Source: Olleya namhaensis (lineage in GTDB: Bacteria; Bacteroidota; Bacteroidia; Flavobacteriales; Flavobacteriaceae). Taken from it: a stretch of 64,000 bases of DNA. The DNA is taken from positions 186,001 through 250,000 of the forward strand of contig NZ_FORM01000002.1 of assembly GCF_900114005.1 (NCBI RefSeq), read 5' to 3'. The notes beneath the pieces are model-generated. The model saw nothing but the letters and a program-made list of their open reading frames with translations. It was not told where the DNA came from and ran no database searches. The first letter of the stretch is position 1; each line of letters begins with the position of its first letter. This document shows positions 59,378 to 64,000 of the stretch, one piece after another. The translations under genes were made by a program, and so were the position numbers.

Positions 59378-60124
59378 TTAATTATCGCGCTCTACTACTG
59401 TCGTTCTTAAAGTTTCATAGCCTGATTTTACAGCATGAAACAATCTGTTTTTTAGAGACTTTTCTGATGTCATCTCTATCTCCTCTAGTAAAGAGTTCGC
59501 GTCTATTTTTTCGGATTTATACCCCGTATTTGTTGCCTTAACTTTGGCATAAGCTTTATCTAAAAGCAAATCTGCTTCATTAGTTAAAATTTTACTCTTA
59601 ATTATTTGTGTATCTACTGACTGAGATTGCGCAACAACAGTACTAGTCACACTGTTAGAAACGGTATTTAAAGCATTACCCTCAGCTTCTAAGCTGGTAG
59701 GTTTTAAATTCCCTGAAGCTACATTAATTACGGTTGCTTTTTTTGTAGGTGCCGTAATAACGGCATTGTTCTTTTTTACTTGATACTGCTGCTCTTGCTT
59801 TTCATTTAACACATCACTTTTAGCGTCCTTTTTATTTACAATTACATCTGGTTGTACTGCCTGTATTTTTCTTGGTATATTTATTTCATTTTTCACTTCT
59901 TCAACAACCTCATTAATAGTATTTGATTGATTTCTAAAAATAAAAACCGTCAAACAAACGCCTACAAGTGTTGCTGCAATACTCAGCCACCAAAATGAGA
60001 CTTTACGTTTATCTTGACGTTGATCTAATAGTGTGTCTAACTGACTCCAAGTTGTTTTACTTGGTGCAATTGTACGACGCTCTAAAGTGTCTTTTAATTG
60101 CTTTTCAAATTTATTTGGTGCCAT
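59378..60124 (-). CDS. Single-pass membrane protein, possible anti-sigma factor
   Basis: 248 residues from the ATG at 60124, overlapping the sigma gene by 14 bases. A cytosolic N-terminus (FEKQLKDTLERRTIAPSKTTWSQLD, about 1-45), one membrane helix (SFWWLSIAATLVGVCLTVFIF, about 47-67) and a low-complexity periplasmic part are visible. This layout and the tight coupling with the ECF sigma gene suggest an anti-sigma factor, but the usual zinc motif (HxxxCxxC) is missing. Confidence 0.72.
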   Translation of the reverse strand: MAPNKFEKQLKDTLERRTIAPSKTTWSQLDTLLDQRQDKRKVSFWWLSIAATLVGVCLTVFIFRNQSNTINEVVEEVKNEINIPRKIQAVQPDVIVNKKDAKSDVLNEKQEQQYQVKKNNAVITAPTKKATVINVASGNLKPTSLEAEGNALNTVSNSVTSTVVAQSQSVDTQIIKSKILTNEADLLLDKAYAKVKATNTGYKSEKIDANSLLEEIEMTSEKSLKNRLFHAVKSGYETLRTTVVERDN

Positions 60125-60671
60125 ATTCCTTGGTATTAAGTATTCTAATATTATTCTGTAATAATTTACGCGCTTTAAATAGTTGAGATTTAGAAGTCCC
60201 TTCACTTATATTTAAAAGTTTAGCTATCTCTGCATGCTTATACCCCTCTATGGCATACATTACAAACACCATTTTGTAACCTTCTGGTAAATTATCTATC
60301 AATTCTTGTAATTGTGCCACATCATATTGTTGCGAACTTTCATCCTGAATTTCGACATGTTCATAATCATCGTCTACAAATTGAATCGTTTTTTTCTGTC
60401 TCAAAAATGAAATTGACTCTCTAACCATAATCCGCCTAATCCAACCTTCAAAACTACCTTCTCCCCTAAAACTTTTTAAATTTGTAAAGACTTTTAAAAA
60501 CCCGTTAAGCATAACCTCCTCTGCATGTTGTAAGTTTTTGACATAATAACGACAAACACTTAACATTTTGGGTGCATGCATTTCAAACAATACGTGTTGG
60601 GCTTCACGATTATTCTGAGCAGCTTTTTTGATAAGCTTAGTTTCGTTATTAAATAAGGTTACAACTTTCAC
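60111..60671 (-). CDS. ECF-type RNA polymerase sigma factor
   Basis: A 186-residue group IV sigma factor. Region 2 includes YVKNLQHAEEVMLNGFLKVF and FEGWIRRIMVRESISFLR. Region 4 includes LQELIDNLPEGYKMVFVMYAIEGYKHAEIAKLLNISEGTSKSQLFKARKLL with a clear helix-turn-helix. It is first in a unit with a membrane protein and an outer-membrane barrel, fitting an envelope-stress or surface-sensing circuit. CAATTTTG upstream (60709-60716) is one base from the housekeeping -7 element. Confidence 0.93.
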   Translation of the reverse strand: MKVVTLFNNETKLIKKAAQNNREAQHVLFEMHAPKMLSVCRYYVKNLQHAEEVMLNGFLKVFTNLKSFRGEGSFEGWIRRIMVRESISFLRQKKTIQFVDDDYEHVEIQDESSQQYDVAQLQELIDNLPEGYKMVFVMYAIEGYKHAEIAKLLNISEGTSKSQLFKARKLLQNNIRILNTKEYGTK

Positions 60672-60755
60672 AAAAAGTATTTAAATTCGCATTATATTTA
60701 TATAGACGCAAAATTGATATAAATAGTTGCCTCAATAACAATAAAAAAAAAGAAT

Positions 60756-62072
60756 ATGCCTAAAATAAGTTTCTTTAATAAAGCCTTTCCATACATTATC
60801 TTATTATCCTTTATAGTCTTGTTTAATTGTAAATCTGATGACGACACACCAATTACAATGGAACCAGAAATTGAAGAAACACCCCTAAATATAACGGAAA
60901 ACATTGAGTTAATTGATGAAAGCGCTATTCAATTAGGATACATTTTAGCTATAGAAAATGGAGCAGACACCTCTTATCTTATTGACAAAGGCGGTAATAA
61001 AATTAAACAATGGAATTTTGACAGTAATTTAGGTAATGACATAAAACTATTACCTAATGGAACTCTATTAGGTATGTTTAAAACAAATACTCCTTCATTT
61101 ACACTAGGTGGTTATGGTGGTGTTATAAAAATCATAAACAGTGATTCTCAAACTATTTATGAGTATAACTACTCTGATGACATTGTTCTAGCACATCATG
61201 ATGTAAAACAATTACCTAATGGAAATTTCTTGTTTATTGCTTGGCAAAAGGTAGATAATGCAGTTGCTATTGCTAATGGTTTTAATAATAGTAATGATAT
61301 ATTTCCTGAAACTTTAGTGGAAATAGACCCAACTACAGATCAAATAGTTTGGAAATGGAATAGCATGGATCATATTGTACAAGACCATGACAATTCTAAA
61401 CTTAATTACAACAACGTAAACGATAACCCACAATTAATAGATGTTAACTATAATAGCACTATTGCTAATGGTGATATTATGCACGCCAATGGAATAGACT
61501 ATGATCCAATAAAAGACATTATTTATTTAAGTATTAATTTTTACAGCGAAGTTTGGGTAATAGACCATAGTACTTCCACAACTGAAGCAGCAAGCAATAC
61601 GGGAGGAAATTACAACAAAGGAGGCGATCTAATATATAGATTTGGAAATCCTGAAGCCTACAAAAACACAACGTCACCAAGATTGTTTTACAACAATCAT
61701 GCACCAACAATAATTGATGAGGGTAAACCAGGAGAAGATAATATTTTAGTATACATGAATGGTAGTAATAACAATCAATCCATTGTATACGAATTTAAAA
61801 TGCCCGTAAACTTTAGTCTTAATGGCTCTCAAAATAACGAACCTGAAGTAATTTGGAATTTTACCGATGCAAATTTATATAACGGACGCATATCTGGAGC
61901 TGTGAGATTAAGAAACGGAAACACTTTAATTTGTGAAGGTGATTACGGTTATTGGGAAGTTACAACTAATGGCACTGTCGTTTGGAAATATTCAGGTTTG
62001 GATGTTCCTGCTTTTTGGAGAGGTTATGATTATTATCCAGGTGATGAAGCTATAATTAATTTAGGACTATAA
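60756..62072 (+). CDS. Aryl-sulfate sulfotransferase (ASST)-like lipoprotein
   Basis: 438 residues. A lipoprotein-type signal ends IVLFNCKSDDD; the K-S-D-D-D stretch after the cysteine resembles the flavobacterial surface-export signal. The rest is a propeller of ASST type: DIKLLPNGTLLGMF, LAHHDVKQLPNGNFLFIAW, VWKWNSMDHI, HANGIDYDPIKDIIYLS, NNHAPTIID, RNGNTLICEGDYGYWEV. Several His residues are spaced as in the ASST active site. True ASSTs move sulfate between phenols; activity here is not proven. It ends immediately before the convergent polyprenyl synthetase stop. Confidence 0.8.
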   Translation: MPKISFFNKAFPYIILLSFIVLFNCKSDDDTPITMEPEIEETPLNITENIELIDESAIQLGYILAIENGADTSYLIDKGGNKIKQWNFDSNLGNDIKLLPNGTLLGMFKTNTPSFTLGGYGGVIKIINSDSQTIYEYNYSDDIVLAHHDVKQLPNGNFLFIAWQKVDNAVAIANGFNNSNDIFPETLVEIDPTTDQIVWKWNSMDHIVQDHDNSKLNYNNVNDNPQLIDVNYNSTIANGDIMHANGIDYDPIKDIIYLSINFYSEVWVIDHSTSTTEAASNTGGNYNKGGDLIYRFGNPEAYKNTTSPRLFYNNHAPTIIDEGKPGEDNILVYMNGSNNNQSIVYEFKMPVNFSLNGSQNNEPEVIWNFTDANLYNGRISGAVRLRNGNTLICEGDYGYWEVTTNGTVVWKYSGLDVPAFWRGYDYYPGDEAIINLGL

Positions 62073-63050
62073 CTACTTTTTTCTTTCAATAACATAATTA
62101 ACCATCAACTCAAGCGAATCTCTATATTCCGATTTTGGAAATCCATTTAGCAAGACTAAAGCTTCTTCTTGAAAAGATTTCATTTTTGAAACCGCATAAT
62201 CCAAACCGCCATTTTGTTTTACAAAATCGATAACTTGATTGACGCGTTTTCTGTCTTTGTTGTGGTTTTTAATCGAATTGATTACCCACTTTTTATCTTT
62301 TTTAGAACAGTTACTTAGAACATAAATTAAAGGTAAGGTCATTTTTTGCTCTTTAATATCTATCCCTGTAGGCTTACCAATACTTTGTGTACCATAATCA
62401 AACAAGTCATCTTTAATTTGAAAAGCCATTCCGATAAGCTCTCCAAATTTACGCATACTTTCTACCTCAACAGAATTAGGCTTTACTGAGGCTGCTCCAA
62501 GACTACAACATGCCGCTATAAGCGTTGCTGTTTTCTGTCTAATAATTTCGTAATAAATATCTTCTGTTATATCTAGCTTTCTTGCTTTTTCTATTTGAAG
62601 TAATTCCCCTTCACTCATTTCCCTTACTGCAATAGAAATAATTTTAAGCAAATCAAAATCGTTATTATCAATAGAAAGCAACAACCCTTTAGACAACAAA
62701 AAATCACCTATCAGGACAGCTATTTTATTTTTCCATAGAGCATTGATGGAGAAAAACCCACGACGTTTATTACTGTCATCTACTACATCATCATGGACTA
62801 AAGTCGCAGTATGTATTAGCTCTATTACCGAGGCGCCACGATAGGTACGCTCACTTACCTCTCCGTTAGATACCATTTTAGCTACTAAAAAGACAAACAT
62901 TGGACGCATTTGCTTCCCTTTACGGTTAACAATATAGTACGTTATCCTATTTAAGAGTGCTACTTTTGAAGACATAGCCAGCCTAAACTTCTTCTCAAAA
63001 AGATCCATTTCAAAAGCAATAGGCTGTTTTATCTGTTCTGTTATCTTCAA
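62073..63050 (-). CDS. Polyprenyl diphosphate synthase
   Basis: A 325-residue trans-prenyltransferase. The first Asp-rich motif is in TLVHDDVVDDSNKRRG, the second in MAFQIKDDLFDYG, with GKQMRPMFVFLVA and GKPTGIDIKEQKMTLPLIY as further signatures. It extends farnesyl or geranylgeranyl diphosphate with IPP, most likely for the menaquinone side chain. Chain length cannot be fixed from sequence by eye. Confidence 0.93.
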   Translation of the reverse strand: MKITEQIKQPIAFEMDLFEKKFRLAMSSKVALLNRITYYIVNRKGKQMRPMFVFLVAKMVSNGEVSERTYRGASVIELIHTATLVHDDVVDDSNKRRGFFSINALWKNKIAVLIGDFLLSKGLLLSIDNNDFDLLKIISIAVREMSEGELLQIEKARKLDITEDIYYEIIRQKTATLIAACCSLGAASVKPNSVEVESMRKFGELIGMAFQIKDDLFDYGTQSIGKPTGIDIKEQKMTLPLIYVLSNCSKKDKKWVINSIKNHNKDRKRVNQVIDFVKQNGGLDYAVSKMKSFQEEALVLLNGFPKSEYRDSLELMVNYVIERKK

Positions 63051-63076
63051 AATTTAGATCTAATTTTTAGTGATAC

Positions 63077-63084
63077 CAAAAATA
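63077..63084 (-). promoter_or_regulatory. -7 promoter element of the polyprenyl synthase gene
   Basis: TATTTTTG on the minus strand, an exact TAnnTTTG match, 26 bases before the ATG. The rest of 63085-63212 is AT-rich; TACCTTTA near 63160 could serve the divergent exported protein gene. Confidence 0.5.
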
Positions 63085-63212
63085 CAAATAAACTTATAGA
63101 CCCTAATATTAATAATTCGTAATTATTCTATAAAAATTATAATATTTAAAAAAAAAAATTACCTTTATGGTACTATTATTCAACTAACAATCAACGCTGT
63201 AATCTTTTACTT

Positions 63213-64000
63213 ATGAAAAAAACTACATTTTTATTTTTATTTTTATTTCTTACCACATCATTTGCATTTAGTCAAGTTTTAATTGACGAAAATTTTGATG
63301 CCGGCTTAAGCACACCAACTGGTTGGTCTAACACTGACCTTGCTAATGGTGGTGTTTGGTCTTTTGCTAATAGCGGTGAAGCTCCAGGTTTTGGGGCAGC
63401 AAACACTGTTTTATATGACGAAGGTTTCTCTGGAAGCTATCCTATTTTTGATAGTGATGCTATAGGTAATGATAGCGAACCTGAAGATGCTTATTTAGAA
63501 AGCCCAACTTTTGATGCTTCTGCATTAACTGATGTACAATTAACATTTAATCATGTTATTCGTGCTGAATTTGCTGGTAATGGTTTTGTTGAAGTGTTTG
63601 ATGGTACAGCTTGGGTACAAGTCGTATTGTTTAACAGCACAAACAATACTAGTGGAGCCAACGAACTTGATTTTGGTTTTAAATCTTATAATGTATCTGC
63701 ACAATTAGCAGGTGTAAGTAATGCAAAAGTAAGATTTAGATGGGTTGGAGATTATTCATATTTTTGGGCTTTTGATAATGTAAAAGTATTTTCTTGTACA
63801 GAAACTACTGCTCCAACTGCTGCAACTGCAACTACTCCTGCTAATGGTGCCACAAATGTTGCTATTGATGTTACAGGTACAACACCGTTAATTACTCCTT
63901 TTAATTGGACTGCTGGACCATCTGCTACCGTTTTCAACTTATCTTTAGGTACAGATACTGCAGGAACGGATATTGGTACTATAGATGGTGCTACTAATGG
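63213..64000 (+). CDS. Exported protein with choice-of-anchor J and Ig/Fn3-like domains (partial, C-terminus outside window)
   Basis: The frame is open from the ATG at 63213 to the window end (262 codons). A signal peptide (MKKTTFLFLFLFLTTSFAFS) is followed by a choice-of-anchor J (MAM-like) domain, about residues 20-195: LIDENFDAGLSTPTGWSN, YLESPTFDASALTDVQLTFNH, KVRFRWVGDYSYFWAFDNVKV. A Thr/Ala-rich segment (TAPTAATATTPANGATNVAI) then leads into an Ig- or Fn3-like repeat (FNWTAGPSATVFNLSLG). This is the build of flavobacterial secreted enzymes and adhesins that carry a type IX secretion tail; that tail would lie beyond the window. Confidence 0.83.
   Translation, partial: MKKTTFLFLFLFLTTSFAFSQVLIDENFDAGLSTPTGWSNTDLANGGVWSFANSGEAPGFGAANTVLYDEGFSGSYPIFDSDAIGNDSEPEDAYLESPTFDASALTDVQLTFNHVIRAEFAGNGFVEVFDGTAWVQVVLFNSTNNTSGANELDFGFKSYNVSAQLAGVSNAKVRFRWVGDYSYFWAFDNVKVFSCTETTAPTAATATTPANGATNVAIDVTGTTPLITPFNWTAGPSATVFNLSLGTDTAGTDIGTIDGATN

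Noticed and set aside
1-64000. tRNA, rRNA, insertion sequences, prophage genes, integrases or a CRISPR array
   Set aside because: No TpsiC-type GTTCGAxTCC motif in a cloverleaf context, no rRNA signature, no transposase or integrase protein and no repeat-spacer structure was seen on either strand.

Overview
The window is a continuous piece of a low-GC (roughly one third G+C by eye) chromosome from a member of the Bacteroidota, almost certainly a marine Flavobacteriaceae. Support comes from GLPGLI-family, DUF5686 and exosortase-F proteins, a TonB-dependent receptor with a carboxypeptidase-like N-terminal domain, the mevalonate pathway, Sec-exported multidomain proteins with thrombospondin type 3 and choice-of-anchor J modules, and promoters with the Bacteroidota -7 element TAnnTTTG. 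No rRNA, tRNA, transposase, prophage or CRISPR array was seen, so this is core chromosome with a few unusual gene fusions and RNA structures.

Layout. 1-2.8 kb: the N-terminal 539 residues of a large exported protein, then the exosortase XrtF and its partner. 2.9-10.9 kb: an fRMsr-like GAF protein, purH, and the full rod-shape operon mreB-mreC-mreD-PBP2-rodA. 11-17.4 kb: a GLPGLI/TonB-receptor pair, a deoxynucleoside kinase operon, a REP-like palindromic element and an App1-type phosphatase. 17.5-25.6 kb: membrane and soluble pyrophosphatases side by side, a methyltransferase, a DUF5686 outer membrane protein and pyruvate dehydrogenase E1 beta. 25.8-34.9 kb: etfBA with several structured RNA elements, a bifunctional nuclease, a nucleoside transporter, thyA, a 2TM-DHFR fusion, and a TetR/HAD/SDR regulon with a duplicated operator. 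35-40.7 kb: one minus-strand run from mvaD through mevalonate kinase, a 41-residue membrane microprotein, a UbiA prenyltransferase, a nitrilase and a pseudouridine-synthase homologue. 40.7-53.3 kb: oxidoreductase/GDPD genes, a frameshifted DUF2254 gene, a 1236-residue phosphoesterase-Omp85 fusion, an HD-DUF5706 (Pycsar-effector-type) protein and a GAF protein. 53.4-58.2 kb: a polyamine operon (speA, speB, deoxyhypusine-synthase-like) led by a structured RNA with its own terminator. 58.3-64 kb: ECF sigma, membrane regulator and outer-membrane barrel genes, an aryl-sulfotransferase-like lipoprotein, a polyprenyl synthetase and the start of a second exported protein.

How the genes work together. 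Cell-wall elongation (Rod complex), pyrophosphate removal (hppA, ppa), thymidylate/folate metabolism (thyA, DHFR, deoxynucleoside kinase), isoprenoid synthesis (mvaD, mevalonate kinase, UbiA, polyprenyl synthetase) and polyamine synthesis are each represented by neighbouring genes. The most interesting items are the candidate attenuator RNA ahead of speA, the HD-DUF5706 protein with no cyclase beside it, the repeated TetR operator, the apparent loss of the catalytic aspartate in the RluB-like protein, and the 2TM-DHFR and phosphoesterase-Omp85 fusions.
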